64,000 nt of DNA from Holtermannia corniformis (lineage: Eukaryota; Basidiomycota; Tremellomycetes; Holtermanniales): the NCBI GenBank assembly GCA_001599935.1, contig BCIJ01000013.1, forward strand, positions 455,469-519,468, given 5' to 3'. Under the pieces are notes generated by a model. It ran no database searches. It was not told where the DNA came from and was given only the letters and a program-made list of their open reading frames with translations. Positions 22,401 through 33,079 of this stretch are shown here, in pieces. Positions within the stretch are counted from its first letter, which is position 1, and every line of letters begins with the position of its first letter. Both the position numbers and the translations under genes were made by a program.

Positions 22401-24615
22401 CGGACGAGCTTGTCCCTGACCCCGACTCTGTATTGATCTTGCATGCGTCCGAGACGGGCAACGCGCAGGATGTGGCTGAACGCGTCGGGCGCGAGTTTAG
22501 GCGGCACGGCGCGCGCGCAGGCGTCATGGGCATGGAGGAGTTTGACATTGTGAGTCAACAGGAGCCATAGAGGAGATGTAGCCCTGTTCATGCCGTGTAG
22601 AGTGAGCTCCCACACGTCCCCCTCGTCGTCCTCGTCACCTCGACCCATGGTCGCGGCGATCCACCTCCTGCCATGAAACCGTTATGGTCGGCTCTGCTAC
22701 GAGCGTCGTTACCACCGGATATCCTGGAGGACGTCAGCTTTGCGCTGTATGCGCTCGGTGACTCGGGCTATGAAAAGTTTTGCTACGCCGGCAAGATCTT
22801 GGCACGGCGCATGGTCGGCTTGGGCGCTTTGATGGTGAATGAGCCTGCGTGGGGTGATGAACGGGCGCCAGATGGGTGGGTCTGTTCTTTGCCAGTCGAG
22901 CAGGCAGCTGATACCGCGTCAGGATTGAGGAGACGTTCATTCCTTGGATGGCATCGACGTTGGAGGAGATGCTGCCAATGCTGCCGCCCCCGCCACCGCA
23001 ATTCGTGCCGCCGCCGACGTCTGATATCCCACAGCCTCTGTACGCACTCGTCCCTGTCGCCAAGCATGCGCATGTCGACGGCACACGGACCGTGAGCGAG
23101 CACCGGCTGCCGCAAGGGTGGTCATGGGCGACGCTCAAGTCGGTGCAGCGTGCGACCAAGGAGGGCTGGTATCAGGATGTCCAGCAGATCGAGCTCGAGC
23201 TCGATCCATCATTGTGGGTCGAGCCGTTGGTCTGTCTCAGAGCTAACACTGTGCCGCAGGGATGTTTACCCGGCTGGTGCGATTTGCTCGTTGCAGCCTG
23301 AAAACCTAGCTTCCGAAGTCGACGCCTTTCTCGAGCTCGCAGGATTAGAGGCCGAAGCAGACCGATCGGTCCGTGTACAGTCCCTGTCGCCTGATCAGCC
23401 GCTCCCCGCGCACCTACCAAGCGCAGACACGACGACGACACTCCGGCGACTCTTGACTTTGCATCTGGATCTCAGGTCACCACCGCGCAAGAGCTTCTTC
23501 GAGTGGATGCGGCGATTCACGACGAGTGAGATGGAGCGGGAGCGCCTGGATGAGTTCCTTGCGGATCCAGTGAGTACCACCCGCGGCGTGCAGTGTACAG
23601 ACGGTTGACGATTTATGGTAGGATGAGATCCACGACTATGCGACCCGACCGCACAGGACGGTCTTGGAGACTCTGGGCGATTTCAGAGAGACAAAGATCC
23701 CGCTGTCGCATGTACTCGAAGTCTTCCCGCCGCTGCGGAGGCGGCAGTTCTCCATTGCCAGCAACGGAGCGGTAGGCATTTGGTGATGTCAAAGGATCGC
23801 ACTGACTAGGTGGCCAGACGCACCCAGGGGTTGTGCAGCTACTGGTCGCCATTGTACAGTACCAGACAAACCTCAAGGTCCCACGGCAGGGTTCTTGCAC
23901 CTCATGGTTGAAGACCTTGAAGCCCGGTTGGTCCATTCACCTGACAACGGCGAAGCTGACAACGGCACAGGTGACAAAGTACCTTTGCGGCTAGAGGCGC
24001 CCACCTTGTTCTTGCCAACCGCCAAGGACACTCCCGTCATCCTCGTTGGTCCAGGCACCGGGGTCGCGCCCATGCGGTCCTTTATCGAAGAGCGGGTCAG
24101 GCAAGGTGAAGGAAAAAGTATGCATCTCACACTGGTATGCCTTGTGCTGATTCTGGGCCCTAGACACTGTTCTGTACTTTGGCTGCCGGAGTGCCGAGCA
24201 GGATCTATTCTACGCCGCAGAATGGGCTGCGTACCGCGCGCAAGGGGTGCGCGTCCAAGTAGCTGCATCAAGGGATCAAGTAGGTCGGCCTCAAGTCGCG
24301 GTGTATGTGCTGACACCTTTAGGAGGACAAGGTTTACGTGCAGGATCTCATCAAGCGCGACGCGTCGCTCATCAAGGAGTGGCTGGTGGACCGTAAAGGC
24401 AGCGTCTACATTTCGGGGTGCGTTGCACCTTGTGGCTGCATGTGGAGCTGACACTAGGCAGATCATCCAACGCTATGCCCAAGGCGGTACGTGCCGCGCT
24501 CGCGTGGTGCATCTCGGTCGAGTCTGGCGAGGGCGACTTGACCGAGGAGGACGCGGTGGCGTATGTGACGGATGTCTTTGAGTGTGGTACGAGGGGCGGC
24601 GAGGAGAGTTGGTAG
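19427..24615 (+). CDS. Fused lanosterol synthase (ERG7) - Tah18/NDOR1 diflavin reductase
   Basis: One spliced frame from ATG 19427 to TAG at about 24615. The first part is oxidosqualene:lanosterol cyclase: QW-type repeats ([43 protein letters not shown]), the catalytic motif [10 protein letters not shown] at 21169-21198, and the conserved end [30 protein letters not shown]. After a 27-residue linker the frame runs straight into an FMN-binding flavodoxin domain ([20 protein letters not shown], then [11 protein letters not shown] and [16 protein letters not shown]). FAD and NADPH domains follow ([44 protein letters not shown]; terminal GGEESW). [11 protein letters not shown] is typical of Tah18, not of cytochrome P450 reductase. 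No stop lies between the halves and no in-frame ATG precedes the FMN loop. Tah18 normally passes electrons to Dre2 in cytosolic Fe-S assembly; ERG7 works on ER or lipid droplets. Confidence 0.85.
22346..22426 (+). other. Linker joining the ERG7 and TAH18 domains
   Basis: Twenty-seven codons between the last cyclase residues (ADKYLG) and the first flavodoxin strand (SVLILHAS). They are rich in Ser, Glu and Asp and lie inside one exon (22290 to about 22546). No stop, no in-frame ATG and no good intron pair is visible in it. It is the key region for judging the fusion. Confidence 0.8.
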
Positions 24616-24860
24616 GCATGAGCATGATTGCATCTGTATGTAGCATAGCAAAGGCAGCGCCATGACTGCGACGCCAAAGGAACGCCAAAACTAGTTTGCG
24701 CGCGCCGCAGTCTGGTTCTCGCATGCCGTCACTTGTCCGCCACTTGAAACCAACGACCAACCCGACTTTCGGACGAGCTCACCAGTCGTCGGATGTGACG
24801 GCGTACCAGCGCTCGCTCCAATCCAGCAGCTGACCGATGCTACAGAGCGTCTGACTCGCA

Positions 24861-27013
24861 ATGTACATACCAAACGTCCCGCGGCGTACGGTGCAGCTTG
24901 GACTGTTTGGGATAGTGCCAACACTCTTGCTTGTGTATCTATACTTTGTCCCGTCGGGGCGCTACATCTTTCCAAGCGGCGAGGGACCTACCGACGGCTT
25001 GCTTGATGTATCTGTGGAGGAAAGCCGGTGGAAGGATCGATGCGAGGTCAACCATGACTTTGTGGACGAGTACGGCCGGGCAAACTTGAGGATGAGCCGA
25101 GGGTACGAGGGTGGGTGTAGCCGGATGGCAGTGACCAAGGCTGATCCACCACCCAGGTTCGCACCGAAGAATGCGTCAGGCGATCCAACGAGCGATGCGC
25201 GGGGAGAAGATCACTTTGTCTGCGATCGGAGGTTCAGGTTGGCTTCGGATCGCTTCCTCGGCTCAGAGCTGACATGGGCAGTGACAACGGGACATCATAT
25301 CGAAAAGAACGAAATCTGGTTTCACGTCTTGTCTGAATGGTTCAAGGACGCTTTCCCAACTGCCAAAGTCGAGGAGCGCAATGGTGCTGCCCCCGGTGAG
25401 TCGTGCATGGCAGACACGTTGCTCGCTGACTTGGGCGACAGCGACCGGCTCGGATTATTTCTCGTAGGCTTCACCTTGACCCAAGGTGTTCGTCGTCTGA
25501 CCAACACGCGCCAGTTTCTGCTTTCCTCTGCATATCCCTCCTACATCCGACATTATTTTTATAGAACTGGCTATCAACGACGAACCGCTGCCAGAGCATG
25601 TGGAGAACATGGAGAATCTTTTGCGAGGCCTGTTGGCGCTACCGCAGAAGCCTGCGGTCGTGCTTGTCGAGGTACTGGCGTTCAGTACCGGTGGCATGGG
25701 CGGTGGCGGTGGACGCTACCATTTGTAAGTGTGCCGCGAGTGACAGGGTTTGCTAATGTTTGCGCCAAGGCCTGTTGCTCAATACTATGGTATGTTGCGT
25801 GCCGTGTGACCTAAGCGATGCTGACTGCTGCTGCAGACGTGCCAATAATCAAGTGAGCCATGGCTCGTGGACTCTTGCCTCTGCTTACCGTGAAGCCAAC
25901 GACTTCCCCTTGCCGCGCACTTGGCCCGGCATCCTCAGCTACTCGGCCCATACTTTACCATCAAGTGAGCTCGCATCAGCACCGTGTGCATTGGCTGACC
26001 ACATATAGTGGCTGGGGCTACCCCGACACACGCCACATCAACAGCATCGGCCACCGCGACATGGCCATGCTGCTCGCCAGCTTTATCCACGACGTCACTT
26101 GTGAGATGCTCGCCGAGCCCCACTTTAGCCTAGCAACGGCGCCGGAGATGGTGTTTGCCGGTGACACTGATTGGTTGGCGTCGTGGACTGGTCCCGAAGA
26201 GCAGGTTGTTGCACTGGGAATCGAGCAGAGCGTCCAGTTGCCCGCTCAGGCCAGGCAATGGCGCATGAAGGGAGAGGATGATGAGAGTATACTGATGCCG
26301 GGACGGTGGATGGCAGAGGCCGAGATGGGCATGATCCCGCGGGTGAGTGATAGCGCCGAGACGGTCGCCATGGCGCTGACGCCAATCGCAGTTGCGAGCG
26401 CTCGAAGGCTGGGATCCAAGCCTCGGCCATATCACCGAGCCCTTTCACCCAACATGCCTGAGTACTCGCTCACCTTATCCGACCTACAACCTGACGCCGA
26501 CCGAGAATGACGGCTGGTCAGTACCACGAGCTGCCCAGCGTGCGCGTCGCTGACACCTAGCAGGGAAGACTGGGTCCACCCGGAACACATCGACAAGCCG
26601 TACCTCGTCGCGACCCGAGTCGGCGCCAAAGTCACGTTCGAGCTTGAAACGCATCTCGGTGTTGTTAAAATGTACTCGTTGCGCTCAAAGACGTTTGGTC
26701 TTGGCTCGGTCGAGTGCTGGGCCGACGACGAGCGCGATCGGGCCGTCAAGGTGCCAGGCTGGTGGGACAATGGCAGCGTGTGAGTCTCGCACGGGCGCTT
26801 GGACCGAGCTCAGATTGACAACGCGCAGTAACATTGGACGGTTCGCGACGATCCGCACCGACCTCTCACCGGGCAAGCACCTGATCAGCTGTGAGCTGCT
26901 TGAAGAGACGGCTGATCCGGACGGCGGTCACGGCTTCCGGATGATTTCAATGATGAGGTGCGATCCGAGTGGCATGTCTGACTAGAATCTGACGCGTTGT
27001 GCTCAGCATGTAA
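24861..27013 (+). CDS. Type II membrane SGNH/GDSL-like hydrolase
   Basis: Start ATG 24861. A single N-terminal membrane segment (LGLFGIVPTLLLVYLYFV) implies a Golgi or cell-surface type II protein. The lumenal part carries blocks seen in fungal SGNH-hydrolase-type proteins: LPQKPAVVLVEVLAFSTGG, then VAQYYDVPIIS, and the C-terminal catalytic-type block DTRHINSIGHRDMAMLL. A beta-rich tail follows (VGAKVTFELETHLGVVKMYS, GSVECWADDERDRAVKVPGW). The last intron leaves only a few codons before TAA 27011-27013. Related fungal proteins are suspected to act on cell-surface polysaccharide acyl groups; that is inference. The serine block could not be placed because of uncertain splicing near 25400-25560. 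Confidence 0.65.
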
Positions 27014-27285
27014 CGTGCATCCTGTAGCGACCGTAGAGCATAGACGTGGATGCAGACTGTGACGCAAAGTCGGGCGGCAAACCCCGTCGCTGGCGGCGTT
27101 TCGGCGATTCCGCGAAAATGTTCGCTCCCGGCCACTGTCCGTTTTTGAGCCAAGCTGGTCGCGGTCCTGCCTCACCAAAAGGACTCGTTCGTGCGTATCC
27201 CTCGTCGGCACTGCTTCCAGCTCACAGCATCCAGCATACCCTCCCCTCCGCCACCTCCCTCCACTCCATCTGCGAAAACTACAAA
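27014..27285. promoter_or_regulatory. Promoter of the SSB gene
   Basis: About 270 bases. A cluster of TTC and GAA triplets at 27106-27123 resembles a degenerate heat-shock element, but its spacing is irregular. The 5' leader just before the ATG is pyrimidine-rich, as is common for highly expressed fungal genes. Confidence 0.35.
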
Positions 27286-29408
27286 ATGTCTGCCGAGGAC
27301 GTCTACGAGGGTGCCATTGGTATCGGTCAGTGTTGCAACCGGTCGAGCTGCCGGGTCGGGGCTGATGGCAGCAACAGACTTGGGTACCACGTACTCGTGT
27401 GTCGGTGTCTGGCAAAACGACCGCGTCGAGATCATCGCCAACGGTGCGTTGGCGAGCTCGAGGTGACGGCCGCTGATGAGCTGTGCAACAGACCAGGGCA
27501 ACCGTACCACGCCTTCTTACGTTGCCTTCACCGAGGGTGAGCGTTTGATCGGTGATGCCGCCAAGAACCAGTCGGCGATGAACCCTCGCAACACCGTGTT
27601 CGACGCCAAGCGTCTGATCGGCCGCCGGTTCGACGACCAGGACGTCAAGAAGGACCGTGTCCACTGGCCGTTCTCGGTCATTGACAAGGACGGTTCCCCG
27701 TTCATCGAGGTCGAGTACCTCGGTGAGAAGAAGACGTTTTCGCCTCAGGAGATCTCGGCCATGGTCCTCACCAAGATGAAGGACGTTTCAGAGGCCAAGC
27801 TCGGCAAGACTGTCAAGAAGGCCGTCGTCACGTAGGTTTCTATACGGCGAACGGCTCAACGCTGACGGCGATAGCGTCCCCGCCTACTTTAACGACTCGC
27901 AGCGTCTTGCTACCAAGGACGCCGGTGCCATTGCTGGCCTCGACGTTCTCCGCATCATCAACGAGCCCACCGCGGCCGCCATTGCCTACGGTCTTGACCA
28001 AAAGACCAAGGAGGAGAAGAACGTTCTCATCTTCGACCTCGGTGGTGGTACTTTTGATGTCTCGCTCCTCTCGATCACCGGTGGTGTCTTTGCCGTAAAG
28101 GCCACGGCCGGTGACACCCACTTGGGCGGTGAGGACTTTGACAACACGCTCCTCGAGCACTTCAAGGCCGAGTTCAAGCGCAAGAACAAGCTCGACATTT
28201 CCGAGGACCCCCGTGCCCTCCGTCGTCTCCGTTCGGCCTGTGAGCGTGCCAAGCGCACCCTCTCGTCGGTCACCCAGACCACTGTCGAGGTCGACTCGCT
28301 TTTCAACGTGGGTTGCATCTAGATAATGCCTAGTCGAGACTGACCTTCGCAGGGCGTCGACTTTTCTGCCAACATTACCCGTGCCCGTTTCGAAGAGATC
28401 AACGCGGTCGCGTTCAAGTCGACGATTGACCCGGTCGACAAGGTCCTCAAGGACTCCAAGATCCCGGCCGCCAAGGTCGACGACATTGTCCTTGTCGGTG
28501 GTTCGACCCGTATCCCCAAGATCCAGTCGCTCGTTTCAGAGTTCTTTGGTGGCCGCCAGCTCAACAAGTCGATCAACCCCGACGAGGCCGTCGCCTACGG
28601 TGCCGCCGTCCAGGCCGCCGTCTTGACTGGCCAGACCTCGGACAAGACTGCCGACTTGCTCTTGCTCGACGTTGCCCCGCTTTCGCTCGGTGTCGCCATG
28701 CAGGGTGACGTCTTTGGTGTCGTCCTCCCCCGCAACACGCCGATCCCGGCCAACAAGTCGCGCACGTTCACCACGGTCGAGGACAACCAGACCCAGGTCA
28801 TGTTCCCCGTCTACGAGGGTGAGCGCACCCAGTGCCGTGACAACCGTCTCCTCGGCGAGTTTGAGCTCTCGGGTATCCCTCCTATGCCCCGTGGCCAGGC
28901 CGAGCTTGTGTGCACGTAAGTATCACACGATTGAGTGAGAACCCGAGCTGATAGCACCAGCTTTGAGGTTGACGCCAACGGTCTCCTCAAGGTCTCTGCC
29001 CAGGACCGTGCTTCGGGCCGCAAGGCTCAGATCTCGATCCAGAACTCTGTCGGCCGTCTCTCGTCGACCGAGATTGAGCAGATGATCAAGGACTCGGAGT
29101 CGTTCCGCGAGCAGGACAAGGCGTTCTCGGCCCGCCACGAGGCCAAGTCGGAGCTCGAGTCGTACCTGCACACTGCCGAGCAGACGTGAGTTGCCAGTGC
29201 TGCCTTTGCTCCAACGCTGACCGCACCCAGCCTCACATCACCCGAGTTCTCGTCCAAGATCAAGCGGGGGAACAAGGCCGCGGTCGAGGCCGAGATTGCC
29301 AAGGCGCTCGAGGTGCTCGAGCAGGAGGACTCGACGGCGGACCAGATCAAGCGCGCGCTGCTCGGCTGCAAGCGGAGCCTGCAAAAGGCCATGGCCTCTG
29401 CTCGCTAA
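27286..29408 (+). CDS. SSB1: Ribosome-associated Hsp70, Ssb type
   Basis: Cytosolic Hsp70 that binds nascent chains at the ribosome with the RAC complex. Start ATG 27286 ([20 protein letters not shown], the last part across the first intron). Hsp70 signatures are intact: [31 protein letters not shown] and [16 protein letters not shown]. The subtype is Ssb rather than Ssa: [58 protein letters not shown], and a C-terminus ending [16 protein letters not shown] with no EEVD tail. TAA at 29406-29408. At least five short introns interrupt it, which is many for an Hsp70 gene. Confidence 0.95.
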
Positions 29409-29648
29409 CGGTCGTGTAGAGTGCTCGGCCTTTGGGATGTAGTGTATGCCTTTCACGATCGACGACCAAAAGTAGCAAGGTGCCGGTTGAGGCAAATTGG
29501 CGTCGGCTGATCGCGTCAGGCTGTCGACCGAGCGGCCAGCCAACCGTCCGTCTGGTGTTCATCCACCATCTCGGTCTCTTCTTGCTCACTTGATCGTTAC
29601 TATCCTAGTGCATCCATCACCTAGCTGCACTCGAGCCCAGCCACCGCC

Positions 29649-31481
29649 ATGCGTTTCACCCTCGCCCTGCTCGCAGGCGCCCTAGGGACAGCTCTCGCCA
29701 CCCCGACCCCAGCTCAGCCGACGGCACCCTTGCACTCTGACGACGGCGCCGAGCCGATCCCAGACGCCTACATCATCCGCTTCAAGCAGGATGTAGCCCT
29801 CAACCAGATCCAGGCCCACACGCAAATGGTCCAAGGCCTCCACGGCCTCGACGTGAGTCCCTTATCGGTCCCGGTGGCGACGACGCGCGGCCTCTCGGGG
29901 CTGGTGCATGGTCTCGCTGCTGTGCCGAGCGACCTCGAGCTGTACATCGACTGCTTGCGATGGCGCTGACGCACTCCTTTGATAGCCCCTGTTCGCGTTC
30001 ACAGCCGACGGCGAGCAGGTTGCATCCGGTGGCATCCAGCATGTCTACACCCCCTCGGCATCTGGCTTTGGCTACTTTGGTTACGGTACGTCTCCCATCT
30101 CAGCCACAGACTGACGACCCCTATCAGCCGGCAAGTTTACATCCGAGACGCTCGATGCGATCCGCGCCGCGCCAGAGGTCGATTACGTCGAGCGCGACCA
30201 GATCGTTTACACCCAAGAGATCGCCCAGGGCGTCTCGGACCTCGATCCCGAGTTTGAACCCGCCTCGGCCGGGATCAGCGTCGAGCTCGGCGCTCCCTGG
30301 GGTCTTGCCCGGATCTCGCACCGGCCCGAGCTCAAGCTCTCGACGTTTACAAAGTACGAGTACGCGACCGATGGCGGTCTCGGCGTCGACGCCTATGTGA
30401 TTGATACCGGGATCAACATTGATCACGTTGAATTCGAAGGCCGCGCGTCGTGGGGCAAGACGATCCCCAAGAACGACGTTGACAAGGACGGCAACGGTCA
30501 TGGAACCCACTGCGCTGGCACGATTGCGAGCAAAAAGTATGGTGTCGCCAAAGAGGCAAACGTGATCGCCGTCAAGGTCTTGGGCTCGAACGGTTCGGGA
30601 TCGATGAGCGATGTCGTGGCCGGTGTCGTTTGGGCTGCAGAGGCTGCTGCTAAGAAGGCGGCCGACGCCAAGAAGGAACTTGCTGCTACTGGCAAGACCA
30701 AGCACAAGGGTTCGGGTGCGTGCACTGGCTCGTGCTAGACACTGTACTCATGCTCCCAGTCGCCAACATGTCGCTTGGGGGTGGCAAATCGCAGTCACTC
30801 GATGACGCCGTCGACGCCGCCGTCAAGTCGGGTCTCCACTTTGCCGTCGCGGCAGGAAAGTCAGTCGCTCGGTAGCTATCCCGTCCACAGCTCACACCTG
30901 CAGCGACAACAAGGATGCGTGCTCGTACTCGCCCGCCGCCAGCAAGCTTGCCATTACGGTTGGCGCCTCGACGCTCGGTGATGCCCGCGCCTACTTTTCA
31001 AACCACGGCAAGTGCGTCGACGTCTTTGCGCCCGGTTTGAACATTTTGTCGACCTGGACGGGCGGTAACGAGACGACCAACACCATCTCGTGAGTCCCTT
31101 TGCATCATTACCGTCGCTCACCAGACCAGTGGCACCTCGATGGCCTCGCCTCACATCTGCGGTCTTTTGGCCTACCTGCTTTCGATCCACGGCTCGGAAA
31201 CGTTTACGCTTCTCGATGCCGAGTCGGGAACCGACGAGGCCGCGCTCGGCATCTACGACCGCGCCGTCTCGCTCCTGCCCAAGTTTGCCCAGACCTTGCT
31301 CGCGTCCACCGTCGCCCCCGTGCCGCGCAAGGACATTTCGCCCGTTCAGCTCAAGAAGGCGCTCATCAAACTTGCATCGGCAGGTCTCTTGACCGACTTG
31401 CCCGTCGGCACGCCCAACCTGTTGGCGTTCAACAATGCCACGACGGTCAGCAAGAAGTTTGCCGGTGAGGCGAGCTGGTGA
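29649..31481 (+). CDS. Subtilisin-family serine protease (proteinase B / cerevisin-like)
   Basis: Secretory or vacuolar S8A endopeptidase. ATG 29649 opens a clear signal peptide (MRFTLALLAGALGTALA). An I9-type propeptide follows (PDAYIIRFKQDVALNQIQAH to APEVDYVERDQIVY). The catalytic triad is complete: Asp in VDAYVIDTGINIDH, His in NGHGTHCAGTIAS, Ser in GTSMASPHICGLLAYLLS. The oxyanion Asn is in HFAVAAGNDN, spanning an intron. The C-terminus ends FAGEASW before TGA 31479-31481. The overall plan matches vacuolar proteinase B, but a secreted protease is equally possible without localisation data. Five or so short introns. Confidence 0.9.
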
Positions 31482-31674
31482 GCGCTCCGGTGGGAGAAGC
31501 GCGAGAGAGCATACGCCCGTCCCGAGTGGCGCAGCGTAGACTTGTATGCTGGAGATGAGACTGCAGTCAGGAAGAGATGAATCGAATTGCATTGAGACGA
31601 GCGACGAGCTGCAGAGACCTCCACTTGCACTGTACGAACAAGTTTGTTACCAGCGTCTATACTCGACGTGGATC

Positions 31675-33026
31675 ATGCTGACCACTGTATCATTGGGCAT
31701 CGGCGCCGCTCTCGCCTTGTTGCTAGCCAGGCTGGCGAACGCTCCAAACGCAAAGCAATGGCTGGCATTCCTGCTTGCGATCCCGAGCTCGTCAGCCGTC
31801 TTGCTTGGAATGTCAAGGCCGAGCTGATCCAGGTCGGCACAGAGCGCCTCTGTTCCCTCGCAAGCCGCTGTGGACAGTCGACAAGGATATGCCAGACCTG
31901 AGCGGCAAGATCTGCATCGTTACCGGCGGGAACGGTGGGATCGGCTACGAGACCGTCAAGGTCGGTCCGTGAAACGATCCGATCCGGCGCTGACGCCGCA
32001 CAGGCGCTGTACGAACACAACGCGGTAGTCTACCTCGCTTGCCGGAGCGTGTCGAAAGCGCAAGATGCGGTCACGAAAGTGCAAGCTAGCGTCCGAGCCT
32101 CGAGCGGCCGGTTGGAGGTGCTCGAGTTGGATCTGGCGGATCTGCGGAGCGTCGAGCGGGCCGTTGAAGAGTTTAACAAGCGCGAGGGAGCGGTCGATCT
32201 GCTGTTTTGCAATGCTGGCGTTATGGCTTCGTGAGTTGTAGGCCGTTGCAAAGGGCCAAACGCTGACATACGGTAGCCCGAAGGGGATGAAGACGGCGCA
32301 GGGGTACAAGCTGCAGCTCGGGACGAATGTCGGTTATCCTGCCGTTGATCGATCTACGTATATGCGCTGATGCCACCCTAGGGCCTCGGACACCAGCGCC
32401 TCGTCTCTCTCCTCCTTCCCAGCCTGCTCGCGGCAAAGCAGCGCACCGGCTCGCCCGCGCGCGTCATCAGCACCACATCCGTCGGTCACGCATCTGCCGT
32501 CCCTTCCGGGATCGACTACACAAACTACAAAGTCGGCGACGGCCACCGCGAGTACACGCCGTTTGTAGAGTATGGCACGAGCAAGTGGATGAACATTGCG
32601 ATCGCACGATACCTCGATTTGGAGTATGGTACCACTGGGCATCTGATCAGCGTCGCGGTCCATCCTGGTGCGTTGGGTGACGGCTGGTGTGGTAGTGCTT
32701 ATAGACACGGTATAGGCTTGATTACGTCCGAGTTGGGCCGCCACCAGCCTGGGTACGCGCTGTTGAAGGATTTCCTACTGGTGAGCACACGCTGCGGACC
32801 GCCAACAAGCTGACATCCATAGCCCATCCTGACCTGGCCCGCCGCGCAAGGCGCCCTCTCGCAGCTCTACGCCGGCACATGCGAGATCGCAACCGCACGA
32901 AAACTCGCGGGGCAATACGTCGTTCCGTGGGCGCGTCTAGGGGTCATGCGCCCCGATCTGCGGGATGACGCCACCGTCCGCAAAGCTTGGGACTGGATGG
33001 AGGAGCAGGGTAACAAGGTCGCTTGA
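31675..33026 (+). CDS. Short-chain dehydrogenase/reductase with N-terminal membrane anchor
   Basis: NAD(P)-dependent oxidoreductase of the retinol-dehydrogenase/WWOX-like SDR group. Motifs: [19 protein letters not shown] (cofactor binding), LFCNAGVM, and catalytic [10 protein letters not shown] (YxxxK). [15 protein letters not shown] forms after an intron. The first exon is taken as 31675-31790 with an intron at 31791-31842 that keeps phase. It gives [19 protein letters not shown] as a hydrophobic anchor, then [22 protein letters not shown], the usual lead-in to this SDR fold. A shorter start at the internal Met of MPDLSGK (about 31890) is possible. TGA 33024-33026. The substrate is unknown (steroid, retinoid-like or lipid carbonyl). 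Confidence 0.75.
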
Positions 33027-33079
33027 TGTTGACATGGATGCATACGAAAGTATAGGCCAGCTATGGACGAGTGCTTCTT

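Noticed and set aside
22266..24615. Second half of the fusion as a NADPH-cytochrome P450 reductase
   Set aside because: No N-terminal membrane anchor of its own, and the CTSWL block, the short FMN-FAD connection and the GGEESW end fit Tah18/NDOR1 better.
27106..27123. Heat-shock element upstream of SSB
   Set aside because: TTC/GAA units are present but spacing is 3 and 4 bases rather than 2, and Ssb-type genes are usually not heat-induced.
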